Below, one piece after another: positions 51,642 to 64,000 of a stretch of 64,000 nt of DNA. Numbering within the stretch: the stretch's first letter is position 1; every line of letters starts with the position of its first letter. The stretch lies in the NCBI GenBank assembly GCA_037957365.1, contig JARHVA010003635.1:1032501-1096500 (forward strand), in the 5' to 3' direction. The notes under the pieces are model-generated. The model had not been told where the DNA came from. It saw only the letters and a program-made list of their open reading frames with translations, and ran no database searches. A program made the position numbers and the translations under genes. This DNA comes from Torreya grandis. Its lineage: Eukaryota; Streptophyta; Pinopsida; Cupressales; Taxaceae.

Positions 51642-52530
51642 TATGAGAGTAAGATAGAATGGTGAATATTTATTAGCACTAATAGATGGATAAACAATGG
51701 TATTAGTGGTATTTTAAATGAAAACATGACTATGACTTTGACTTGAAGATTAAAGGCTAATAGGAATAGTGTACAATTGCTTTTGTAATAGCTCTTTTTG
51801 GCTAGGCATGTGAAGAACATCCTACAAAGAGATTGATGCTTTGGCACTTTTCAAAGAATCTAGTATGTTTAGGGCAGAAATAATCACCTTCTCTTGAGTC
51901 CTTGGAGGTAAATTATTTCTTTAAATTTGAGGAATTGAGATACCTTGAGTATATCTTACCACATTTTGACTTGGAGGAGGTGTAGGTGTGTTTGGAACCA
52001 CCATACTTTGCTACCTTAGAGGATGATTAGATGAACTTATAAGCATGTTATTGTCACCTCCTATAGCCTTAATCTTGGATCTTGTATTGTCTACAAAAAA
52101 TACTCCTTGATTGAGTACAAAATTATCTTCCACCAATAAGTTGATGAAAATTTCTTCATGGGGTTTCGAATCTTCATTTGTTTGCATCATGACTTCATCT
52201 TTAGTTGATTGGAGAGGAGTGACTCCTCCTTGATAAATAAGAGATTACTATCCACCTTCATTAACATCCATAAATTGGGTTTTTTTCTAATCTTATCCTT
52301 GAACCAAGTTAATATCAACCAATACCATCTCTCTTGCATTGGTGGTGGAGTTGGGATTATACGCATTGGTATGCCTATTGGAGTTAAGATGCCATTGACC
52401 TCTTCCTCTTCCATATTATTGGCCAAAGTATTGTTGATAAGGATATCAATTTTTATAGGCACCTTTCTACATATTTAATTTCCTATTTTGAGCTTCTATA
52501 TCTTGTCATCTTGACTCAAAGAACTTAGAC
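51641..52530 (-). pseudogene. E4 linker between Gag and protease
   Basis: Short frames rich in Ser, Asn, Gln and Pro on the minus strand, with IDILINNTLANNMEEEEVNG and NTKSKTNHKKVEDDVDW-like stretches. No CCHC knuckle recognised. Its place corresponds to the Gln/Asn-rich linker of E2. Confidence 0.45.
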
Positions 52531-53220
52531 CTTGACTACCAATCAACATCATCTTCTACCTTCTTATGATTAGTTTTAGACTTGGTGTTAACATTGAGAA
52601 CTTGGGCCATTTTTGGAATATTAGAAAAATTATGAGATAATGGAGGCATAAAAACTTTAGGAGGTAACCTTTCATCTTGAATTAAACCATTTTTATATTT
52701 GATTGAAATTTCATATGCTTTGATGAGAGTGGAACCACCCATGGATTAAAGCATGATGGCAATTTTAGTACCAATGTCTCTCAAATAGGTAGGGAACACA
52801 AAACTAGTAGGCGGGATCATGGGAGGAGGAAATCTATATGAAGTATTTTGAAACCTCTCATTTAATTCATGAATTATTTCTTTAGCACCTCTTTTGATCA
52901 CATTGACCTGATGGATAAGAGAGGTATGGTCACTTTCATTTTAAAACCTTGAAGTTAGAAACACTCCAAAGTCATCCCATGATGTGATGCGTCCACATTA
53001 TAAAGCCTTATACCAATAAAGATATTTCCTTATAATGTAAATGGAAAGGATTATAATGTAAATGTTCTCTTGAGTGACATTTTAAAAGCTACAAAAGTTA
53101 GAGATATCCCTAATGTGTTCACTAGGTGTAAGATGAATCTCACCATTCAATGTTGGCATACCTTTTGTGGCATTAGGGAGAATGGCATCATATTCTTGAA
53201 GATGAATTGGATTTTTAGTA
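52530..53220 (-). pseudogene. E4 Gag (Retrotrans_gag-like)
   Basis: Minus strand gives LQEYDAILPNATKGMPTLNG, then LTPSEHIRDISNF, then ITSWDDFGVFLTSRF. It continues with HELNERFQNTSYRFPPP and FPTYLRDIGTKIAIML, then MGGSTLIKAYEISIKYKNGL. The end matches E2 (GGITLANTYKVSTRDKNCL) and the central W..F...F segment fits plant Gypsy Gag. Two to four stops break the frame. Confidence 0.8.
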
Positions 53221-53576
53221 TTAAAGGTAGGAAGGCATGATTAACCTCCATGTTTTCTTCAATATATTCAATTTATTCCACCTCTTCACTTCCTTGGATA
53301 GAAAAATATTCTTTCTCTTAAAAGGGCTAGTTAGGATGAGGGTATTGAACTTCAAGAGGAAGTTTAGGCTAGATAAGTGGATCAATGGGGTTGAAAACTC
53401 TTATATATGATGACATAGTGAGAAAAATTAAGCATGAGATAAATTATATGAAAAAAAAATTTCCTTGAACCATGTTTTACCTTGAATGGAGTCACCAAAT
53501 GCTGAGTAGCACACTAATTTGTAGCTAATGTTGTTAAGACCAACATTCACCTAGACAAGTTATCTTGAAGATAATG

Positions 53577-53600
53577 GGTCCCACCAGGTTTTATATAACT
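53577..53600 (-). promoter_or_regulatory. E4 candidate primer-binding site
   Basis: Minus strand inside the right LTR reads ATAAAACCTGGTGGGACC, aligning with the GGCATGCTTAGTGGGA site of E1 and E2; the TGGCATGC half is lost. It lies about 200 bases upstream of the first Gag sequence. Confidence 0.45.
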
Positions 53601-56600
53601 ATTACCACCAAATATTTACCCTATAATATGGTGTTCAATACTCTTCAATATTTTTTAAACATAGGAATACTTACAGGTATGTGGGTGTACCTATGGTGGA
53701 AGTAAGCCTCTAGATTTAAGGGCTAACTCCCTTAATGTATCTTGAAATGCTTATCACCTAAATTAGTGATTGATTATGGGAAAAGAGTTATAAATTTTCA
53801 TGAAATGAACCTAATATAAGGGTTTGATACACCAATATTATTTCCACATGATCACCATACTCCTATCACAATGAAACAAGGCATACAAACTAGCTTCAAA
53901 GTCCTAAAGGATTCTAACATCAATATTTCAACATAAAGGTAAGATGTATGAAAGAAACACAAGGTAAATGAACCAAAGGTGAAATTCACACTTTAATAAA
54001 AATAATACACTTTAAATTATCCTAAAATACTTGACTAAACTCTATATGACCTGTTAGAATAGGAATTCTTGCATAAACATGAAAGGATAAGGCAAACAAG
54101 GATAGAGTATTATCACTAACTCCACCATACATCACTTTGAACACTTATAAAAAATTTAATGAACTCAAAAATAAAATTTAATTAATGTTCAAATTAAAAA
54201 TATAATGTCATTCCATCAAGGCTTTGCCATACATGGTGTGGTATTAGCTTACAAGAGCCAAAATGGTTGCTACTTATAGAATTGGAGAGAGAAGTGAGAA
54301 GGGAGATGTCAAAGAGTCACTAGGACATCTGTAATGCTAATAAAAGGTGTTAAAAATTCAAGATAATTAAGTTTTAAATATTACATGCAATTTATAATAA
54401 GATAAATGACCCTCAAAGGCATGAAACTCCATGAAATGTGGTGTAGGACTCCTTCTACATGATCAAAAAACTACCTTCATCATTTGGCCATTTTGGAACA
54501 TCCCACAACTAATTATGGATATAATTTATGATTTAAATAATGTTAATGGGTTGTATATATGATTCAAAATGCATGTTTTCATCCCTAATCATCAATATTC
54601 TTCTAGAGATGAGTTATCATTGTTTGTAATCTAAATAACTCCTCTTTCACTCACCCCTCACACTTGGCTTCAAATTTGGCTTCAATTTTCCATGAAAATA
54701 CATATATAGGAGTAAATTAAACATTTAAATACCTCCCATATCCTTATATTCCTTATTTACACCTTAAATATCCTCCCACTTGAAGTTCTCACCCTTCTCT
54801 CTATCTTGCTCACTTTGCTAGTTTTAACTAGCTGAGATGGAGGTACTTGTAAAAGCACTTAGGAGATTATATGAAGCATTAAATGATTATAATGAGTTAT
54901 ATTAAGTCCAAATATCCCTCCCAATTTTTTTTCACCTCTTATAACCTTTCCATACTTTCACAATACCCAAAATAGTCAATAAAACCTCATTTAACCTTGT
55001 TTTTACAAGTAGGGAACTCCTCAAGTTGATGGGGAGGATACCTAGAGAGTCCTCTATAGCATAAAATCATTTTAATTCCCATTCCATCTATTTTGGATAT
55101 CTCTCTTGCTTCATTTTCTCCATCGGGTCATGAATCAAGGTTTTAGGCTCTTTCCACTCTTAGTCTTCATTCATAGAGTTATGATTTTGAACTCTAGAAC
55201 CAATTTCCCAAAATGCTTATCTAGGACCCTATCTAACTTTTCAAATATTATTTATCTCCCATGAAAAGTATATAAGAATATATGAGCAATCTAAATTGCC
55301 TACTCAAACCTTTTCTTCCATTTCCTATAGGCTTAATGGGGTCTTAAGCCAAAAATGACTTTCATGTGACTTCCTTTGCATATTTATATCTTTAAAACAT
55401 CTAAAATATCCATATAAACATGTTTCCATGTATTAGGATTCTCACCTAAGGTTATAAATTAACTTTACCCTTTAGTTGGGCTTTAGGCCTAGTTGAGACT
55501 ATGTAGGTCTATTTGCATCTTAATTATTTTGAACCACTATGTTGTGTTTCAAGTATTTATACATGATTTTTAATGTTTTCCATATGTTAAATATATTTCC
55601 AAAATTTATTGCAAGGTCTCACTACTCCCTAGTTTACCTAGTTCTCATTTTCCTTCAAAGTTTACAAGTTTGCATACAAAAAGAGTGCCATCTATTTGAG
55701 ACAAAACAAAGGGAACTTTACCTATTTTTTTAGACAAATTTAATATTAGGTGGGATTATAAAATCCATGAGTACATTATTTGTTAATTCTAAACTCTTGA
55801 TGATACCCCTAAACCCTCCAAACACTTTAAGACCTAAAAAAATCCTGTGGAAACTATTAACTATGTGGAATATTTGACATGGGATTGTATGTTGATTTTT
55901 TTAGAGCTCTTCTCTGCATGGTTTCCATATGTTAAAATCCTATTGAGACTATTATGATCATGATCAAGTTGATATAAACCCATTTATCAGTCCAAACTTC
56001 CACATAATCTCTCATACACCTTTCCACCTAAATGGTTTGGACTAAGTGCAAATGTTGATTGTGTTTTATACTTGAAAGGACACCTAAAGGTGTACTTACA
56101 TGACTCAGGCCTGAAAATAATGTCTAATCCTTATTTAATATTTCCAATGTCATTTTATAATTACTTAAATTCATCCTCCTCATGTTCAATTCATGATAAC
56201 ATCAATGACCTCAATTCTTTTGCTCTCTGCCCACCACAGTCAACTACAATTGATTATACATGGGATGTGTAGGTATTGATTAGCCTTGAAAATTGTGTCA
56301 TATACCCTTGAGATAATTTTAGGTCTTATGAATCACTTATGGTCTGGTATTTTTCTCCATGCTTGTAAGTTTACATGTATAGGTTAGTGTCATGGACTAT
56401 ATATATATATATACCTACAATCAGTTGTAGGTGTTCTTTTTAAACTAAGGTACACCTATAGGTGTGTCTATTGGGTTAAAAACCTAGTTCTCCAACCTTG
56501 GTTGATGATCCTTGGAACATAAATTCCCTCCTCAACTCAAAATTATTATCTAAAATGAAGATATGCATTAATAATACCTCTTGAGGGGTAAAGGTCACTT

Positions 56601-58741
56601 GGAACTTGAATTCCTATAGATATCATTAAATGTTTGTAGTGGAAAAGTGGGAAACTTGGAGGCCCCCAAATACTAATTTCCACTAGTCATATGTCTTATT
56701 CCTTTTTCAAATATTTTATCCTATTTTGGGGATATAAGGTGAGTATATTTGGGTTCATAAAGATTCATTACAACATTATTGTGGACACAAAAAGTGTCTA
56801 GTGCTCTATTTTAGAGATTTAGGGAAACTATCTTTGAGTTCACAGTCATCACCTCTTGAAGTGGATTTCCACTCTTGTTTTAAAATATAATGGTTTAAAC
56901 AAGGTTCTCAATGTGTCTCCAAATTTCAAAAACTTTATGAAACCTCAAAACCTATTAAATTTCTTCTTACAACACCTTCATGCCTCTATGTAGGCCTGTA
57001 GATGTTGACATAACAATTTATATGGTAGTAAAGTTAAACCTTGAGCAATATGAATGTTACATGACCTTATACATGGATATAAATGCATATCCTAAAATAT
57101 TAAACCCTTTTGAGGATCATTATCATGTTCATATACATATATGCCCAATTTCAAGCCTCTATGGGACCACTTGCAAGTGTGTATTGCAATGTATAGGTAG
57201 TAATTATGGACATGAACAATGTGCATAGTTTAGAATCCTACCAAAAGTCTCAAATCATTATAAAATGAATCAATTTATTTTATTCATATTGAATATCTTG
57301 TAACATTTTTATATACTCTTACTCCAACATGTTCATTCTACATTGAAACAACTATAAGTGCACTTTTCATGTTGTAGACCTGGCAGTAAAGGTTGATTGA
57401 CTAGTTTATATGGTACATGAACTTGAAACTAGTCTTATACCTTCTCCAAATGCTCAAATGTATCCTCTTAAAATTTTTAAGGCTTGTAACAATTTCAAAT
57501 GCCTCCATTCCAATGTGTCTTTCTTTTGAGAGTGTACAACAATGGCATATGACTGGTATATGAGAGAATTAACTATCACAATCCCTCCTTTGTCAATTGA
57601 AGAACATTTACTTGGTTTTTAATAATTAAATAAGTTATTAAAAATATTAAAACCCTTTATATACCTGTCATGAACAGTATAAAAAACTCACAACACCATG
57701 ACTACATCTAGAAGCAAACAAAAGATTGACAATGACACAATGTGATTATTTATTTGAATCAAAGCATGAAATTGTAAGACTAAGCATGAAGGTAGTGATA
57801 AATAGGATAGGAGAGACATGGATAACAACATATCACATCTACATGAAACCCTTATAGATAACTAAACCTTATACAATTTGTGAAACTAACTTCAATTTCA
57901 CATGGTGACACCTTCATGTAATTTGAGCTATTTGATCCATAAAATAATTTTCAAACATGAAACCAAGTATGATAATAATGATAAGAGAGATTAAAAATCA
58001 TATATAAACAAATTCAATAGTTTATTTTTATATACCATCTTAAATAAGAATAAATCTTGTAGGGTGTGGGAAATAGTAGGCAAAAAAACATAGTCAACTT
58101 GTTAGATATGGTTAATAAAAGTATAAGACATAATTCCTTGAAATACAAGAATGAAATTAAATATTATAAATATTAATATCACCCATTAAATTCATTTGAT
58201 CTGTAAGCTCTCCTACTGGCCATACCAACCATAAACCTATTGACCAGTTTCATGTGCATGATGGAGAGATTGATGAGCAGAATGGTTTTAGCTCAAATTT
58301 GACACTTTAAAAGAATTTAAATCATGTAAATAAATTTTATGGAGTTTAATATCCATCATAAAATATTCTCCCATGTGCCATTCTCTCCAATAGGTTGTAC
58401 ACCTTTAAAACTCTCCTTTTTCCACTTACTCTCTTGGTTTTCATTTATAACCTACAAGTTTTTAGTTATAATATAATATGTCTGATAGGTACTAACATAT
58501 TGGATGTTTAGGAAGAGTTAGGAACACATAGAAACCATGAAAATTGTACTACTTGCATTTAATGCTCATTTATAACCCCTAAGTGACTCAAAACAGCATA
58601 AGGACTAATTAGACCATGACCAAGGCTAAAATGTCATCTAATTAACTATGAAACACCCTATGACATTATAATAGTCCCCTGCATAATTTTTTAACTATAG
58701 GGTGTTATCCCATTTCGACCTGTGGTAAAAATGGTCAACAA
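53601..58741 (-). repeat. E4 right (5') LTR
   Basis: Starts ATTACCACC and ends GTCAACAA. Collinear with the left LTR throughout and uninterrupted at the solo-LTR site (57821). Shared family block at about 53680-53740. Confidence 0.9.
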
Positions 58742-58746
58742 TTACT
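58742..58746. repeat. E4 target-site duplication, right copy
   Basis: TTACT, identical to 43155-43159. Confidence 0.85.
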
Positions 58747-59048
58747 TGAGTTAGTTTTGGGTTTGAAACATGGCTAGATGTTTTTAAATGGCAAGTCATT
58801 ATTAATGCACCCAAGATTTGGTGCATATGTTTGGATTTGTTTTATTCCCCCATAATTTTTAGCATTTAATATTTGTGTTATGTGCATTGAATTGAGATTT
58901 TTAGAGAGATTTTTATTGGTAATTTAGGTCATCACTATTTTAGTCAAATTTCATAATTTTTTTGGTAGAGTTGGAGATAAGTACTAACAAGTTATTAGCC
59001 AATTTTGGTTTAACACGTAATCATTTTAGTACTTTAGGATAAATAAAA

Positions 59049-59056
59049 TATAAAAG
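59049..59056 (+). promoter_or_regulatory. TATA-like box
   Basis: TATAAAAG in the context AAATATAAAAGGTAG. The following 110 bases are A/G-rich and would form a short leader. Weak by itself; AT-rich DNA yields such matches by chance. Confidence 0.3.
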
Positions 59057-59158
59057 GTAGATTTATTTTAGTTAGTTATTATTCTTGAAAAGATCACTGC
59101 AAAAGCGAAGCCTTGAAGCCAAAATAAAAATTGGAAATTTGTCAAAGAAACTTGCATG

Positions 59159-59168
59159 CAAGGTATGT
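59159..59168 (+). other. Splice-donor-like site
   Basis: CAAG|GTATGT, with the cut after 59162, followed by a T-rich stretch of more than a kilobase. Consistent with a first exon and intron, but no acceptor or coding exon was identified. Confidence 0.25.
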
Positions 59169-60263
59169 TACATTTCATTTTCATGAGTAGAACAAGATAA
59201 TGTATTTTCAAAGATCAACGAGAATGGTTATGGTGAATTTGATAGAATATGGTGTAATGGTTCATTTAGTTATTTTTTCATGCAAAGAGTTTATTTTTCT
59301 TTCAATAAAGTAAAATATAGATCTTAATATGTGTTGTCCTAAAAAATTATTCATTACAAGATGATTTTGAATATGCAGTATATAAGGTGTTATTCTATGA
59401 AATGCAAAGTAATGAATTCTTTTTTACATGTCATTTAGTTTTGACAATGTTTTTTAAATAATTAGTTACAAGGTGATTATGGAAGAAACAAGTTGTTTGA
59501 TATGGGTCTGAGTAGAATATTTGAGAATTTGTTTGAATATTTAGTTTCTGTGAAGAATATTGAGAAATTTATATGCACTTTATCATAATATGGTTTTGGT
59601 CTGACCACAAGGTCTTGATTAGAATGGAGTTATTGGTATGTTTGCATTTGAGTTTCAAATTCTTTTTGTATGAACATAATATATTTTGAAACATTTAATT
59701 TTTTCATAAATTGTTATTATTGGTTCAGTTGATAGTGAATACAAATCTGTATAGTGTTAGTTCATTGTGTTATTTCTTGGGTTTTGAAAAGGGATATATA
59801 TCTATATTATTTATTGAAGATATCTTGTCTAGAACTATAGATATATGAGAGGGTTAAAAATTCAAAAATGTTTTTCACTACATGGTTTGAAAAAAAAATT
59901 ATATTTGGAAATATCATCTCAAGCAATTTTTCTATCACTAATATACGAGTTGTATCAAAAAGGATTAAACTATAGTATGCAAGTGAATTTTTATGTTTGT
60001 TTGAAATTTTAGAAAGATGTGTTTAGGAGATTTTAAATTTTTCAAGGATAGTTGGTTAGAAATTTAAAAATTAATTTTATCAATATTTCTTTGGCAATAA
60101 TGAATGAAGTTTGTGAGTGATGATTTTAGTTTTTAGCAGATTATGTCTGTCTTGATATTATATTATTTTCAAATTTCAATATTTATTGAAATTTATTTAT
60201 ATTTTTAGACATTTAATAGAGTTTTATATTTTTATATGTGGGTTTCAAAATATATTTGGTTGA

Positions 60264-62542
<2,279 letters not shown>

Positions 62543-62582
62543 CTTTTGCAACTCAGCTGGGTAGCACGCCTGCTATGATTGA
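62543..62582 (+). other. E5 internal-edge motif resembling a tRNA-Arg primer site
   Basis: Plus strand reads CTTTTGCAACTCAGCTGGGT, then AGCACGCCTGCTATGATTGA. It stands between the end of integrase and the LTR on the coding strand. Confidence 0.55.
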
Positions 62583-62799
62583 AAACTCAAACCATATACA
62601 TGAATTTGGAATTATAAATAATGAAAATTTGTATTTATGGATGTAAACAACGTTTTTTACTTGAAAATATAGTGAATTCCACCCAAATAGGGAAGCTAAC
62701 TAAATAAAACAAAAGCAAAAAAACTAATGTTCTAAGACAACACTTAGAGGAAAGAAAACAAACTAACTATGTACAGGGGACTTGGCTTCTTTAATAAAA

Positions 62800-63935
62800 A
62801 TGTTTTAGATGTATCTCATTAATTGGGATAAGAAGCTCTTCACCATTCATCCTTGCAAGTTGGAAGGCATTATGGGATTTACAGTTGGATATGGTGTATG
62901 GACCACTCCAAAGAGAGTCAAACTTTGTATGCCTTCTTGGCTTAGCTCTGTCCTCATCCCAATTGAGGACTAAATCTCCTTCTTTGAAACTTTGTGAAGA
63001 AGATCCTTTATTAAAGGTTATCTTTACCTTTGCTTAATGGATTTCCATAGCTATCATGGATTGATATCTTGTCTCTTTCAGCTCCATAATCTCAACATAT
63101 CTTATTTCCATAGGTTCATTTTCCAACAACTCAAGTTAATGCATTAGTTCTAGGGTAGGGAATTAAAGAGAAGTAGCCATTCTTGCTTCCTTACCATATA
63201 CTAGCTTGTAGGAGGAGTTAGATATTTACTTCTTGTAGTTGATCCTATCATCCCATAGAGCTAACTTCAATTTGAGATGTCATGACCTTTGATTATCTTC
63301 AATTATTCATTTTCTGATCTTCAATAGGTTCTTATTTGTGGACTCAATAAGACCATTTCTTTAAGGATAGTAATTTGATGAAGTGCTAAGACAAACCCCA
63401 TGTTGAACTACCCATTGGTTGATTTTAAATCCCATAAAGGCCATAAAATTATCAAAAATAATAGTTAAAGGGAATTCAGACCTAGTAAGTAGACCTTCAT
63501 ATAAATATAAAACATTGGTCTCATTTTCCTCCATCAATTCTACTACTTTTATCCATCTAGTGAAGTAATTTGTAGTAATCAGTATCTACTAATGACCTAA
63601 GCTTGAAGGGGGGTTAATGATATAAATAAATTCTAATCTCTGGTTGATCCACTATAATTAGTTGGAAAGGTAAGGTTTCAAGCTTCACCTTCCCTACAAA
63701 CATAGCACATTATCTACATTTCCTAACCCATGCATGATAATCACCAAATAATATTAGCCAATAATACCCACCTCTCATGATATTGTGGGCTATAGTCCTT
63801 TCTATGTAATGCCCTCCATCATGTCCATCATTGAACTCTTCAAGTGGCCTTTCCTTTTGATGTTGTTCAATACGTCTTAACAACATGTCATTGATATCTT
63901 TCTTGAACAAAACACCATCAATAAGAATAAATGGA
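62800..63935 (-). pseudogene. E5 Gypsy integrase (Tat/Ogre-like)
   Basis: The zinc-binding part is in a 66-codon open stretch (63710-63910): GGHYIERTIAHNIMRGGYYW, then FGDYHAWVRKC. The core shows INPPSSLGH, TNYFTRWIKVVE, IIFDNFMAFMGFKIN and NGLIESTNKNLLKIR. Then come ALWDDRINYKK and SSYKLVYGKEARM, and a C-terminal FKEGDLVLNWDED with KFDSLWSGPYTIS. The first catalytic Asp appears as Glu (LEFIYIINPP for LDFIG.INPP). The second Asp and the Glu are kept. About eight stops interrupt it. The NPPSS.GH and FTRW wording is typical of plant Tat-type Gypsy integrases. Confidence 0.87.
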
Positions 63936-64000
63936 ATAGATTAAAACCTAAAATATCTTCTTTTTTAAGGAGTTAGATGAGGGGGACAAAGACCATACTG

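Larger units (their letters stand above)
43160..58741 (-). mobile_element. E4: gag-protease Gypsy element with very long LTRs
   Basis: It is bounded by exact TTACT duplications, with AT|TG on the left and CA|A on the right. LTRs are 6.6 kb (43160-49776, including a 1.47-kb solo LTR) and 5.1 kb (53601-58741). The internal 3.8 kb has Gag, an open retropepsin frame and a partly conserved downstream frame, all minus strand. No RT, RNase H or integrase was seen. Long LTRs fit Ogre/Tat-type elements. It inserted into the T-rich DNA now split into 42590-43154 and 58747-60263. Confidence 0.87.
58747..60263. other. Unclassified T-rich region, possible promoter and exon-intron start
   Basis: Plus strand is T-rich and reads like intron or untranslated DNA, unlike the surrounding LTRs. 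It includes a TATA-like box at 59049-59056 and, about 110 bases on, CAAG|GTATGTTAC, a good splice-donor match. No open frame of note. It could be the 5' part of a host gene or of another retroelement. It is the right flank of E4 and adjoins the E5 LTR. Confidence 0.4.

Noticed and set aside
52209..52478. 89-codon plus-strand frame in E4
   Set aside because: Antisense to the Gag-protease linker; no domain recognised.

Overview
The window looks like nuclear DNA from a seed plant with a large, repeat-rich genome. It is AT-rich and CpG-poor. Everything I can identify is a decayed LTR retrotransposon, some nested inside others. I found no convincing host gene, tRNA, rRNA, CRISPR array or prokaryotic feature. 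The species cannot be fixed by eye; a conifer or other gymnosperm, or a large-genome angiosperm, would fit.

Layout. 1-1254 is unclassified and ends in an (AT)n tract. 1255-16887 is a minus-strand Ty1/Copia element with recognisable Gag, protease, integrase, RT and RNase H remains, a polypurine tract and two LTRs. Its upstream LTR (right side) is split by a second retrotransposon, E1 (9943-16235), flanked by a 5-bp duplication, ACCCT. E2 (17218-about 27975) is a minus-strand Ty3/Gypsy-like element with Gag and protease but no visible RT or integrase. It ends in a truncated LTR fused to a truncated LTR of E3 (about 27980-33447). 33448-37770 is unclassified. E6 (about 37770-40410) is a plus-strand Gypsy pol relic (RT, RNase H, integrase) interrupted by a long (TG)n. 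40553-43154 is unclassified and may include an LTR. E4 (43160-58741) has very long LTRs, Gag, the best protease frame of the window (211 codons) and a perfect 5-bp duplication, TTACT. Its left LTR holds a solo LTR at 47380-48847. 58747-60263 is T-rich and unclassified, with a TATA-like box and a splice-donor-like site. E5 (60264 to beyond the window end) has one LTR and a minus-strand Gypsy integrase.

How the parts fit. E1, E2, E3, E4, E5 and the solo LTR have diverged LTRs but share a cis architecture. There is a conserved block near one LTR end, a GGCATGC-containing candidate primer site at one internal edge, and at the other edge a motif that reads on the opposite strand like a tRNA-Arg primer site. 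Where they can be tested, target duplications sit next to the same 'AT...N' terminal bases. E5 carries integrase, E2 and E4 only gag-protease, and E1 and E3 only an unrecognised tyrosine-rich/acidic frame. The simplest reading is one Tat/Ogre-like superfamily with autonomous and progressively reduced non-autonomous members. All coding regions carry stops or frameshifts except short stretches, so nothing here appears active. Domain limits are approximate because they come from reading by eye.
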